DNA of 64,000 bases from an uncultured Eubacteriales bacterium (lineage in GTDB: Bacteria > Bacillota > Clostridia > Oscillospirales > Acutalibacteraceae), in assembly GCA_910577755.1 (NCBI GenBank), contig CAJTNL010000001.1, positions 62,001 to 126,000 of the forward strand. The letters are read 5' to 3'. Below the pieces are notes generated by a model that did no database searches, had not been told where the DNA came from, and saw only the letters and a list, made by a program, of their open reading frames with translations. Each line of letters starts with the position of its first letter. Position 1 is the stretch's first letter. This document shows, piece by piece, positions 57,218-64,000 of this stretch. Both the position numbers and the translations under genes were made by a program.

Positions 57218-59269
57218 ATGGCTTCTTTATTTGAACAAGATATACAAACCTTAAAAAGCGTAGGAGAAAAACGCGCCAAGCTATTTCATAAGCTTGGCGT
57301 ATTTAGCGTGGGCGCTTTATTACGCTACTACCCGCGCCATTATGAGGATTGGAGTCAACCGTTAACCATTGAACAGACTCCTTTCAACCAACCTTGTGCC
57401 ATTCGTGCCACTGTTTTATACAAACCAACAGAAACACGCATCCGTAAGGGAATGACATTATATAAAACCTCCGTAACAGACGGAATCAAAGATTTACAAT
57501 TGACTTTTTTTAATAATCCATATATTATGAATACCTTAAAGCAAGGACAAGAATATGTATTTTACGGCAAAGTTACCGGTACATTTCTAAAAAAAGAAAT
57601 GCGTGTACCAGAATTTTATCCTGTAAATCATGCCCCTTCTATTTGCCCAGTGTACCGCCAAACAGAAGGACTTTCTTCTCGTATGATTAGCAATGCAATG
57701 AAACATGCGCTAATCTTACTCCCAAATCAAATAAAGGATCCTATACCCTATGAGGTTCGCATGGAACATCAACTTTGTGAATTAAGCTATGCTTTAGAAC
57801 AAATTCACTTTCCCAAAGATATGGACTGCATGATCCTTGCAAAAAAACGGTTAATTTTTGAGGAATTATTCACATTACAACTTGGTCTTTTACAGCTTAA
57901 AAGCAGAATAAAAAAAGAAACGTCCCTTCCTCCTTTACAAGATTATACCCAGGAATTTTTCAAACTGCTTCCCTTTACTCCAACCAATGCACAGAAATGC
58001 GCTATTGCAGAAGCCATGGCAGATATGAGCCATTCTATTCACCGCCATCCTATGAGCCGTTTGATACAAGGAGATGTTGGTTCGGGTAAAACCGTTGTTG
58101 CCGCCGCTCTATGCCACTCTGTTGTAAAAAATGGTATGCAGGCTGCTATTATGGCTCCAACTGAGATTTTGGCACAGCAACATTACCTTACCATGCTAAG
58201 CATATTCGAAGAAACCAATATTACTGTGGGACTTTTAACAGGTTCTTTAACTGCTGTGAAAAAAAGAAAACTAACCGAACAACTTAAGAATGGTTCAATA
58301 CATCTTGTTATTGGCACACATGCACTGATCAGCGACACTGTTTCGTTTGAAAATCTCGGTCTGGTAATCACCGATGAACAACATCGCTTTGGAGTGGCAC
58401 AACGAAGTTCTCTAGCCCAAAAAGGTAATCAGCCTCACATATTGGTAATGTCCGCTACACCAATTCCCCGAACGCTGGCATTGATGATATATGGTGATTT
58501 GGATATTTCGGTGCTGAATGAAATGCCACCCGGCAGACAAAAAATAGAAACTTATGTTATCAGCAGCCGCAAACGCCCTCGAGCACTGCAATACATATAT
58601 ACTCATTTAAATGCCGGCAGACAAGCTTACATGATATGCCCCTTGATTGAACAAAACTCTAGCGACTTGGTGAGCGTAGAGCAATATGCGAATAGTTTAC
58701 AAAAAGAAACTTTTCCTGATAAGGTGATTGGCATTTTACATGGAAAAATGAAACCAAAAGAAAAAGAGGCTATCATGACTGCGTTTTCCAACAAAGAAAT
58801 TGATGTTTTAGTTTCTACTACAGTGGTTGAGGTTGGAGTCGACGTACCAAATGCAGTTATTATTTTAATTGAAAATGCGGAACGGTATGGTTTGTCACAG
58901 TTACACCAATTACGAGGTCGCGTAGGACGCGGCAATCTAAAATCTACTTGTATTTTGGTATCTGACGCTCAAAATGAGGAAGCCGTTGCCCGTTTGAAAA
59001 TATTATGCAGTACATCGGATGGTTTTCGTATAGCCGACGAAGATTTACATTTACGTGGTCCAGGTGATTTTTTCGGAGAAAAGCAGCATGGTTTACCAAA
59101 TTTAAAAATTGCAGACATGGCAGAAGATATGGATACGCTGCAAAAAGCACAATCTGCCGCCCAACATATATTATTACAAGACCCTATGCTGGAACAATCG
59201 AAACATCAGGGATTAAATGCACAAGTTAAACAACTGTTTTCAATATTCAACGGGCAAGGATTTCACTAA
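57218..59269 (+). CDS. recG: ATP-dependent DNA helicase RecG
   Basis: A 683-aa branch-migration helicase. The wedge/OB domain fills the N-terminus. Helicase motifs: GDVGSGKTVVAAAL (I), DEQHRFGVAQR (II), MSATPIPRTLAL (III) and QLRGRVGRG (VI). It starts two bases after the upstream stop, so it is co-translated with the FakA-like gene. Confidence 0.97.
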   Translation: MASLFEQDIQTLKSVGEKRAKLFHKLGVFSVGALLRYYPRHYEDWSQPLTIEQTPFNQPCAIRATVLYKPTETRIRKGMTLYKTSVTDGIKDLQLTFFNNPYIMNTLKQGQEYVFYGKVTGTFLKKEMRVPEFYPVNHAPSICPVYRQTEGLSSRMISNAMKHALILLPNQIKDPIPYEVRMEHQLCELSYALEQIHFPKDMDCMILAKKRLIFEELFTLQLGLLQLKSRIKKETSLPPLQDYTQEFFKLLPFTPTNAQKCAIAEAMADMSHSIHRHPMSRLIQGDVGSGKTVVAAALCHSVVKNGMQAAIMAPTEILAQQHYLTMLSIFEETNITVGLLTGSLTAVKKRKLTEQLKNGSIHLVIGTHALISDTVSFENLGLVITDEQHRFGVAQRSSLAQKGNQPHILVMSATPIPRTLALMIYGDLDISVLNEMPPGRQKIETYVISSRKRPRALQYIYTHLNAGRQAYMICPLIEQNSSDLVSVEQYANSLQKETFPDKVIGILHGKMKPKEKEAIMTAFSNKEIDVLVSTTVVEVGVDVPNAVIILIENAERYGLSQLHQLRGRVGRGNLKSTCILVSDAQNEEAVARLKILCSTSDGFRIADEDLHLRGPGDFFGEKQHGLPNLKIADMAEDMDTLQKAQSAAQHILLQDPMLEQSKHQGLNAQVKQLFSIFNGQGFH

Positions 59270-59402
59270 AGTATATTGCATGATACAAATGAATTCAACC
59301 TTATACTGATTGTTTTTATAGCCTCCAACACTAAAAATACTTGTCCATTTTTACTGCAAAATTTCTATGTTTGTTTTAACTCAATATCCTATATATTAGA
59401 AT

Positions 59403-59444
59403 AAAAATCTGATACAGGCACTTTGTACTCTGTATCAGATTTTT
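59403..59444. terminator. Bidirectional terminator between recG and the feo cluster
   Basis: AAAAATCTGATACA and TGTATCAGATTTTT make a 14-bp stem that can serve both converging units. Confidence 0.85.
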
Positions 59445-59447
59445 TAT

Positions 59448-59621
59448 TTAACTGCGCATATTTTTTTCTTTTTTGGAAGAATGACATTGCGATGCTTTTG
59501 AACATCCACCGCAACCGCAGCCACAACCGATACCTCCATTTCGTTTTACTTTCACAATCCCTGTTATGACAACTGCCAGTAAAGCGACAATAATAACGCC
59601 TCCAATAATCCAATTGATCAT
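59448..59621 (-). CDS. FeoB-associated Cys-rich membrane protein
   Basis: A 57-aa peptide with one helix (INWIIGGVIIVALLAVVIT) and a Cys/Gly cluster (CGCGCGGCSKASQC). Peptides of this kind are encoded next to feoB in many Firmicutes and are assumed to help FeoB. Start at the ATG 59621 with GGGAG eight bases upstream. Confidence 0.85.
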   Translation of the reverse strand: MINWIIGGVIIVALLAVVITGIVKVKRNGGIGCGCGCGGCSKASQCHSSKKEKNMRS

Positions 59622-59655
59622 AAGAATTACTCCCATCTAATAAAATGTTAAATAA

Positions 59656-61809
59656 CTATACATCGGTAGCTAAATGATGCTTTTGTTTCTTTCTGCGTAT
59701 TGCCGCCAGTATCAAAATACCTGCAATAACTGCCGTCACAATCACAACCGAAATCACTGCGTTGATAATGCTACCATTGAGGAAAATAGCACTTCCTACC
59801 TGAAAAACTACCAGTCCCAATAAATAAGCAACAAAAGTTTGAAACAGTACAGTAAAGGCAGTCCATCTCCATGATCGCATCTCTTTTTTAATAGCCGCTA
59901 TCGCTGCTATACAAGGAGCACAAATCATATTAAAGGCTAAAAATCCATATGCACTTACCGTTGTAAATATAGCGCTTAAGCCCTCTATTGCGCCTGGATC
60001 ATCCAGTACGGCATCTCCTGCTCCCAACAAAACGCCAAATGTCGCGACTACATTTTCTTTTGCAATGAGTCCTGTCAATGTAGCCACTGTTGCCTCCCAG
60101 TTTCCAAAACCCAGAGGAGCAAAAACAGGTGCAATAAAACCACCAATTGCCGCAAGCATACTTTCCCCTGTATCTACCATTTGCATCTGCCAATTAAACG
60201 TAGACAAGAACCATAGCAAGGCTGCCGACACAAAGATAACAGTACCTGCTTTAATTAGGAATGCTTTTGCTTTATCCCATACATTCATCAGCACACTTTT
60301 AGGACGTGGCACATGATAATTGGGAAGTTCCATCACAAAAGGAGAACTATCTCCGGCAAACAGATTGGTATGTTTTAATACTAACCCACAAATGATAACC
60401 ATAGCAATTCCCATAAAGTAGATGCTCGGTGCAATCCATGGCGATCCGCCAAATAAAGAGCCTGCTATCATTGCAATAATCGGTAGCTTAGCGCTGCAAG
60501 GGATAAACGTGGTAACCATAATGGTCATTTTGCGGTCACGTTCTCGTTCAATAGTACGAGACGCCATAATACCCGGTACACCACATCCAGCCGAAACCAT
60601 AAGCGGAATAAAAGATTTGCCCGAAAGTCCAATTTTACGGAACAAACGATCCAATATAAACGCCACACGAGACATATAACCGCAATCTTCTAAAATAGAC
60701 AGCAGTAAAAATAACAGGCATATCTGCGGTACAAAACCAATCACGGAGCCAACACCGCCAATAATGCCGTCTACCAGCAATCCTTGTACCCATGGCGCTG
60801 CGCCTGCCATTTCCAACCAGTTGCTTACATTGCCTTGGATCACTTCTCCAACAAGAAAATCGTTGGTCCAATCTGTTGCTATAGCGCCCACCCACGAAAC
60901 CGCAATAAAATAAACCAAAAACATCACGCCTATAAAAATTGGAAACGCAAGCCAACGGTTGGTTACAATCCGATCAATTTTATCGGATATGGTAAATCCC
61001 GTTGTTTTTTTCACAAAACATTTTTTTATAATTGTATCAATATATTCATATCTGGCATTTGCAATAATGCTTTCACAATCATCATGATGTTGCAGCTCAT
61101 AATTTTTTACCAGATTATGAATATAAACCTGCTTCTCCTGTGACAAATCAAGTTTATCCATTGCTTTGGCGTCCAGCTCAAAGCATTTTACCGCATACCA
61201 TCTTGTATACTCCTTAATCCCTTCTGTAACCAAAACAGATTCTATAGTAGATAAACATTTTTCCAACGCCTGTGCAAACTTGTGGCGTTGTTTTGTCCAT
61301 TCAGAATGAGATTGTGCAATTTCAACTGCTTTTTTTACGATTTCTCTACAGCCAATTCCTTTTACAGCTGAGGTCTCAAATACCGAACATCCCAGTTCTT
61401 GTGACAATGCCTTTATATCAATAGTATCGCCGCGTTTTTTCACGATGTCCATCATATTTAAAGCCACCACCACCGGCAAGCCAATCTCCATCATCTGTGT
61501 GGTTAAATAAAGGTTGCGTTCTAGATTAGACGCATCTATAATATTAATGACAACATCAGGGTGTTCATCTAATAAATAGTTGCGCGTTACAACCTCTTCC
61601 AACGTATAAGGCGATAACGAATAGATTCCTGGTAAATCTACAATATTTACTTCTTTATAGCCTCTGATCCTGCCCTCTTTTTTTTCAACTGTAACGCCGG
61701 GCCAATTACCAACATACTGGTTACTGCCTGTTAAAAGGTTAAACATTGTCGTTTTTCCACTGTTCGGGTTACCAGCCAGCGCAATCCTGATTTTTGCTTC
61801 TTTTGCCAT
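59656..61809 (-). CDS. feoB: Ferrous iron transport protein B
   Basis: A 717-aa ferrous iron transporter. The N-terminal G domain has GNPNSGKTTMFNLLTG (G1), DLPGIYSLSPYT (G3) and LNMMD (G4), then a helical spacer and about ten membrane helices with two Gate domains (MSRVAFILDRLFRKIGLSGK, VSAGCGVPGIMASRTIERER, and the second CAPC-like region). It is preceded by a strong DtxR-type operator. Confidence 0.97.
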   Translation of the reverse strand: MAKEAKIRIALAGNPNSGKTTMFNLLTGSNQYVGNWPGVTVEKKEGRIRGYKEVNIVDLPGIYSLSPYTLEEVVTRNYLLDEHPDVVINIIDASNLERNLYLTTQMMEIGLPVVVALNMMDIVKKRGDTIDIKALSQELGCSVFETSAVKGIGCREIVKKAVEIAQSHSEWTKQRHKFAQALEKCLSTIESVLVTEGIKEYTRWYAVKCFELDAKAMDKLDLSQEKQVYIHNLVKNYELQHHDDCESIIANARYEYIDTIIKKCFVKKTTGFTISDKIDRIVTNRWLAFPIFIGVMFLVYFIAVSWVGAIATDWTNDFLVGEVIQGNVSNWLEMAGAAPWVQGLLVDGIIGGVGSVIGFVPQICLLFLLLSILEDCGYMSRVAFILDRLFRKIGLSGKSFIPLMVSAGCGVPGIMASRTIERERDRKMTIMVTTFIPCSAKLPIIAMIAGSLFGGSPWIAPSIYFMGIAMVIICGLVLKHTNLFAGDSSPFVMELPNYHVPRPKSVLMNVWDKAKAFLIKAGTVIFVSAALLWFLSTFNWQMQMVDTGESMLAAIGGFIAPVFAPLGFGNWEATVATLTGLIAKENVVATFGVLLGAGDAVLDDPGAIEGLSAIFTTVSAYGFLAFNMICAPCIAAIAAIKKEMRSWRWTAFTVLFQTFVAYLLGLVVFQVGSAIFLNGSIINAVISVVIVTAVIAGILILAAIRRKKQKHHLATDV

Positions 61810-61835
61810 GGTTTTCCTCCTATTAAATTTTTATA

Positions 61836-61849
61836 TTAGCACATGCTAA
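61836..61849. promoter_or_regulatory. DtxR-type operator before feoB
   Basis: TTAGCACATGCTAA, one mismatch from a perfect palindrome and the same motif seen twice at 62966-63002. It sits in the 84-bp gap between feoA and feoB, so feoB may have its own iron-controlled promoter. Confidence 0.75.
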
Positions 61850-61893
61850 CCTAAAATGCCAATTACCTGATATGTATCGGATAACTCTTACAT

Positions 61894-62118
61894 TTATGCT
61901 TCAATCTCAATCATTTCAGCATCTTTTTTTCTTAAAGTCAGTTCATATCCTCGCACTGTTACCTCAATCGGGTCTCCAAATGGAGCGCAACGTCTGACTA
62001 ATATATCAACGCCATTGGTAATTCCCATATCCATAATCCTGCGCCGAATAGCTCCTTGACCATGAATCTTTACTACTTTTACGTTTTTTCCTACTTTCAC
62101 TTGTTTCAATGTTTTCAT
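61894..62118 (-). CDS. feoA: Ferrous iron transport protein A
   Basis: A 74-aa SH3-like protein that assists FeoB. MKTLKQVKVGKNVKVVKIHG, RRIMDMGITNGVDI and PIEVTVRGYELTLRKKDAEM match the family. Its first 25 bp and upstream region are duplicated in tandem (see repeat). Confidence 0.93.
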   Translation of the reverse strand: MKTLKQVKVGKNVKVVKIHGQGAIRRRIMDMGITNGVDILVRRCAPFGDPIEVTVRGYELTLRKKDAEMIEIEA

Positions 62119-62276
62119 TATAAACGATCCCTTCGTTTAACAATATTGTTAACATAATCAACATCTTCAGTTAGCCTATGTTAACTATTTGTCATGTTTA
62201 GTGTATCACTACTTACCTATAGTGTCAATAGTTTATCGACAAATTTGGTGCATGATAATCATTACGCATTTACTTT
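62094..62276. repeat. Tandem duplication of the feoA control region, copy 1
   Basis: A 183-bp unit repeated directly at 62277-62459. It holds the feoA start, two palindromes (TTAACAATATTGTTAA 62137-62152; TTAGCCTATGTTAA 62171-62184) and, on the minus strand, a promoter TTGACA-N17-TACACT. The copies differ at only two positions (62192 and 62248 versus 62375 and 62431). Confidence 0.85.
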
Positions 62277-62459
62277 CTTTCACTTGTTTCAATGTTTTCA
62301 TTATAAACGATCCCTTCGTTTAACAATATTGTTAACATAATCAACATCTTCAGTTAGCCTATGTTAACTATTTGTTATGTTTAGTGTATCACTACTTACC
62401 TATAGTGTCAATAGTTTATCGACAAATTTGATGCATGATAATCATTACGCATTTACCTT
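62277..62459. repeat. Tandem duplication of the feoA control region, copy 2
   Basis: Copy 2 contains the same palindromes (62320-62335; 62354-62367) and promoter, and a truncated feoA start that would read 22 codons before a stop inside copy 1. Similarity ends at about 62456. Confidence 0.85.
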
Positions 62460-62541
62460 ATCTCTTGTATTTTATCAAAAATCATGCTACATTATATATA
62501 AACACCTTACGGTATATAAAAGGTTAGGAGGTCGAAATAAT

Positions 62542-62901
62542 ATGTATGAATCAGGAGAAAACTATCTGGAAACCATACTAATGTTACGCCAAAAACAAGG
62601 CTATGTACGCTCTATAGATGTAGCTAATCAATTAGGATTTACAAAACCAAGCGTGAGCCGCGCCATGAGCATTTTAAAAAATAACGGTTACATTACAGTA
62701 GAAAACAGCGGAAATATTGTATTTACGGAAAAGGGAGAGCAAAAAGCCAACGAAATTTATGAACGCCACTTATATATTACAAAGTTTTTACAGCAGACAT
62801 TGGGCATATCTGAAGAGCTTGCCGCACAGGACGCCTGCCGCATTGAGCATATTATTAGTCAAGAAACCTTTTCACGTATTAAAGAGAAAGTAGACGCTTA
62901 G
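62542..62901 (+). CDS. DtxR/IdeR-type metal-dependent regulator
   Basis: A 119-aa regulator: winged helix (VRSIDVANQLGFTKPSVSRA) and a dimerisation part, no SH3 domain. Metal site: His76 (YERHLYITKFL), Cys99, Glu102 and His103 in DACRIEHIIS. The Cys matches the Cys102 of iron-sensing DtxR rather than the Glu of manganese-sensing MntR; Asn7 takes the place of DtxR Met10 or MntR Asp8. So I expect Fe(II) control of feoAB and the neighbouring promoter. The start is the ATG at 62542 with AGGAGG upstream; the long upstream frame is repeat sequence. Confidence 0.88.
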   Translation: MYESGENYLETILMLRQKQGYVRSIDVANQLGFTKPSVSRAMSILKNNGYITVENSGNIVFTEKGEQKANEIYERHLYITKFLQQTLGISEELAAQDACRIEHIISQETFSRIKEKVDA

Positions 62902-62953
62902 AATTTTTATCTGATACCTTTGTAAAAAATATTTATTTTCTTATAAATAGATA

Positions 62954-63002
62954 TTGACAATCAAGTTAGCATATGCTAATATATATAGTTAGCATGTGCT
63001 AA
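62954..63002 (+). promoter_or_regulatory. Promoter with two DtxR-type operators
   Basis: TTGACA (62954-62959) and TAATAT (62977-62982), spacer 17. TTAGCATATGCTAA (62966-62979) covers the spacer and TTAGCATGTGCTAA (62989-63002) the start region. Nothing but RNA-like sequence follows. Confidence 0.8.
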
Positions 63003-63262
63003 TTAAAGTATTGCTGATTCGCATTACTTGTTAACATATAGTTAGTTATAACTATATGCGGCCATAAAACACTATCGCTTATGGCCACAGGGCAGGTTTC
63101 TTTACGGTCTGTTTTCCGTCCCTAATAAATTAAAAAACAACACAAAACAGTAAAGCCGTACTCTAATCCCAATTCCTTCCCTGCACAAAAGACCTGTCTA
63201 TTGATATAAATGCATGCCGCTAACCAGCAGCACAGAACAACAGGTCATCTTTTTTCATTCGC
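63003..63262 (+). ncRNA. Candidate metal-regulated structured RNA
   Basis: About 260 bases after the double-operator promoter with no plausible protein gene. Visible pairings: CATATAGTTA/TAACTATATG, GGCCATAA/TTATGGCC, CAGGGCAGG with CCTTCCCTG (one mismatch), and AGACCTGT/ACAGGTC before TTTTTT. This is how an sRNA with its own terminator would look. A 14-codon frame at 63079 has no ribosome site. No RNA family is recognised by eye. Confidence 0.45.
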
Positions 63263-63297
63263 CTATGGGATCTATATCATACATTCATTTTTCTTCT

Positions 63298-63332
63298 AAA
63301 AAACGCAGTGTACATAAGTACCTGCGTTTTTT
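63298..63332. terminator. Bidirectional terminator after the XRE gene
   Basis: AAAAAACGCAG and CTGCGTTTTTT form an 11-bp stem; it ends the XRE gene on the minus strand and may also stop plus-strand transcripts. Confidence 0.8.
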
Positions 63333-63359
63333 ATTTTGTCTTTACTGCACAGTTCCGCT

Positions 63360-63608
63360 CTATTTCTGCTGTCCCAAAAGCCATTCCACCGAAACATCTA
63401 AAATATTTGCCAATGCAACTAATTCAAAATCTGTAACAAAACGAATTTGTCCTTCTAATTTAGATAAACCAGAGGCATTCATATCTATACCATTAATCTG
63501 CAGTTGCGCTAAAAGATCTTTCTGCTTCATACCTTTACCTTTTCTCGCCAACTCAACACGAGCGCCGACTAAATTGCGATTGCCCAAAGCTTGTTTTCGT
63601 AATCTCAT
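63360..63608 (-). CDS. Small XRE-family regulator
   Basis: An 82-aa helix-turn-helix protein (KGKGMKQKDLLAQLQINGID, SGLSKLEGQIRFVTDFELVA, ILDVSVEWLLG). GGAG lies eight bases before the ATG. An inverted repeat just upstream is a likely own operator. Targets beyond itself are unknown. Confidence 0.88.
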   Translation of the reverse strand: MRLRKQALGNRNLVGARVELARKGKGMKQKDLLAQLQINGIDMNASGLSKLEGQIRFVTDFELVALANILDVSVEWLLGQQK

Positions 63609-63625
63609 AAGTTCATCTCCAATAT

Positions 63626-63655
63626 CGGTATCAAAACAAAACCGTTTTGATACCG
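63626..63655. promoter_or_regulatory. Inverted repeat before the XRE gene
   Basis: CGGTATCAAAAC and GTTTTGATACCG, perfect 12-bp arms and a 6-nt spacer, 18 bp upstream of the start. It suggests an autoregulatory site. Confidence 0.65.
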
Positions 63656-63783
63656 TAATCTATAAAACGGCCGCAAATGCCCCGCTACTTTTAAATAAGC
63701 AACTCTTTAAAAAATGATAGTTGTATTATAACTTTTTTTTTTATTTTTCGCAATAAGAAACAAAATAATGCAACGTAACTAAT

Positions 63784-63822
63784 AAAATAACATTTGTTAT
63801 TTTGTCTCTTTCTTGATATAAT
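63784..63822 (+). promoter_or_regulatory. Promoter and palindrome before the nicotinate gene
   Basis: TTGTTA (63794-63799) and TATAAT (63817-63822), spacer 17. A perfect palindrome AAAATAAC-ATTT-GTTATTTT (63784-63803) covers the -35 and could be a repressor site. Confidence 0.55.
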
Positions 63823-63893
63823 ATGCTAAATAAATATAGTTTGATATACAAGAGACTTGATACAGCATAAACTTACTTCCGGAGGTGCGTAAT

Positions 63894-64000
63894 ATGGATC
63901 ATTACAGCGGTTTAAGAACCAACCTGACAATGTTGATGGATTTTTATGCAATCACTATGGCAAACGGATACTTCACAAATGGCTATAAAGACCGTATAGC
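63894..64000 (+). CDS. pncB: Nicotinate phosphoribosyltransferase, N-terminal part
   Basis: Cut by the window edge after 35 codons. The start LRTNLTMLMDFYAITMANGY followed by FTNGYKDRI matches NAPRTase, which makes nicotinate mononucleotide from nicotinate for NAD salvage. CGGAGGTG lies six bases before the ATG. Confidence 0.85.
   Translation, partial: MDHYSGLRTNLTMLMDFYAITMANGYFTNGYKDRI

Noticed and set aside
62377..62541. Upstream extension of the DtxR-type regulator
   Set aside because: This part is repeat and promoter DNA; the ATG at 62542 has AGGAGG and matches the family start.
63079..63123. 14-codon ORF inside the candidate RNA
   Set aside because: No ribosome site and it lies within a hairpin arm.
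63214..63717. 167-codon plus-strand frame over the XRE gene
   Set aside because: It is the antisense of the XRE coding region and terminator, with no ribosome site.
1..64000. CRISPR arrays, prophage, integrase or insertion sequences
   Set aside because: No regular spaced repeats, transposase or integrase genes were found in either strand.

Overview
The window looks like a piece of the chromosome of a spore-forming, low-to-medium-GC Clostridia (Oscillospiraceae/Ruminococcaceae-like). Evidence: the Firmicutes order yqfC-yqfD-phoH-ybeY-dgkA-era-yqzL-recO-mutS2, the sporulation gene ylbJ, T-box leaders on alaS and thrS, RNase Y, RNase M5, ThyX, an agr-type quorum-sensing locus and a dockerin-bearing surface protein. 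Most of it is housekeeping; genes left of about 48 kb are mainly on the minus strand and the 52.8-59.3 kb block is on the plus strand. I cannot name the species from sequence alone.

Layout. 0-8.2 kb: ilvD, then an AT-rich accessory stretch with a membrane acyltransferase and a very large secreted beta-helix/dockerin protein. 8.2-12.4 kb: an Asn-rich lipoprotein, an aromatic-acid-exporter-like membrane protein, a phasin-like small protein and a UbiB-type kinase. 12.4-20.4 kb: a T-box-led cluster alaS-HIT-apt-like-comEC-holA-rnmV. 20.5-25.8 kb: thyX-tmk-DJ-1-fau-mltG-trhP. 26.0-29.6 kb: a complete agr-like system (agrA, agrC, a 45-codon agrD and agrB). 29.7-37.7 kb: prfB, a zinc-ribbon membrane protein, galU, rpsF-ssb-rpsR, a PASTA pseudokinase, yebC and a flavoprotein. 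37.7-39.7 kb: a lipoprotein pseudogene with two in-frame amber codons, tRNA-Leu(CAA) and a divergent superoxide dismutase-like gene. 39.7-49.3 kb: mutS2 to ylbJ. 49.3-50.4 kb: a gene-free AT-rich stretch with a cluster of DnaA-box-like 9-mers. 50.4-59.3 kb: thrS, rny, ymdB, a DAK2/FakA-type kinase and recG. 59.4-63.3 kb: an iron-uptake island (feoA, feoB, FeoB-associated peptide, DtxR-type regulator) with several copies of one palindromic operator. 63.3 kb to the end: a small XRE regulator and the start of a nicotinate phosphoribosyltransferase.

Most interesting points: the agr locus with its small agrD and a shared 11-bp element in front of both transcription units; the DtxR operator family, including a promoter with two operators that drives a structured, apparently gene-less RNA; a tandem 183-bp duplication of the feoA promoter/operator; a PASTA protein whose kinase domain has lost its catalytic motifs; a ComEC whose metallo-beta-lactamase-like tail has lost its motifs; and an SOD homologue missing gateway residues. 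Many start codons were moved from the longest reading frame to positions supported by a ribosome binding site.
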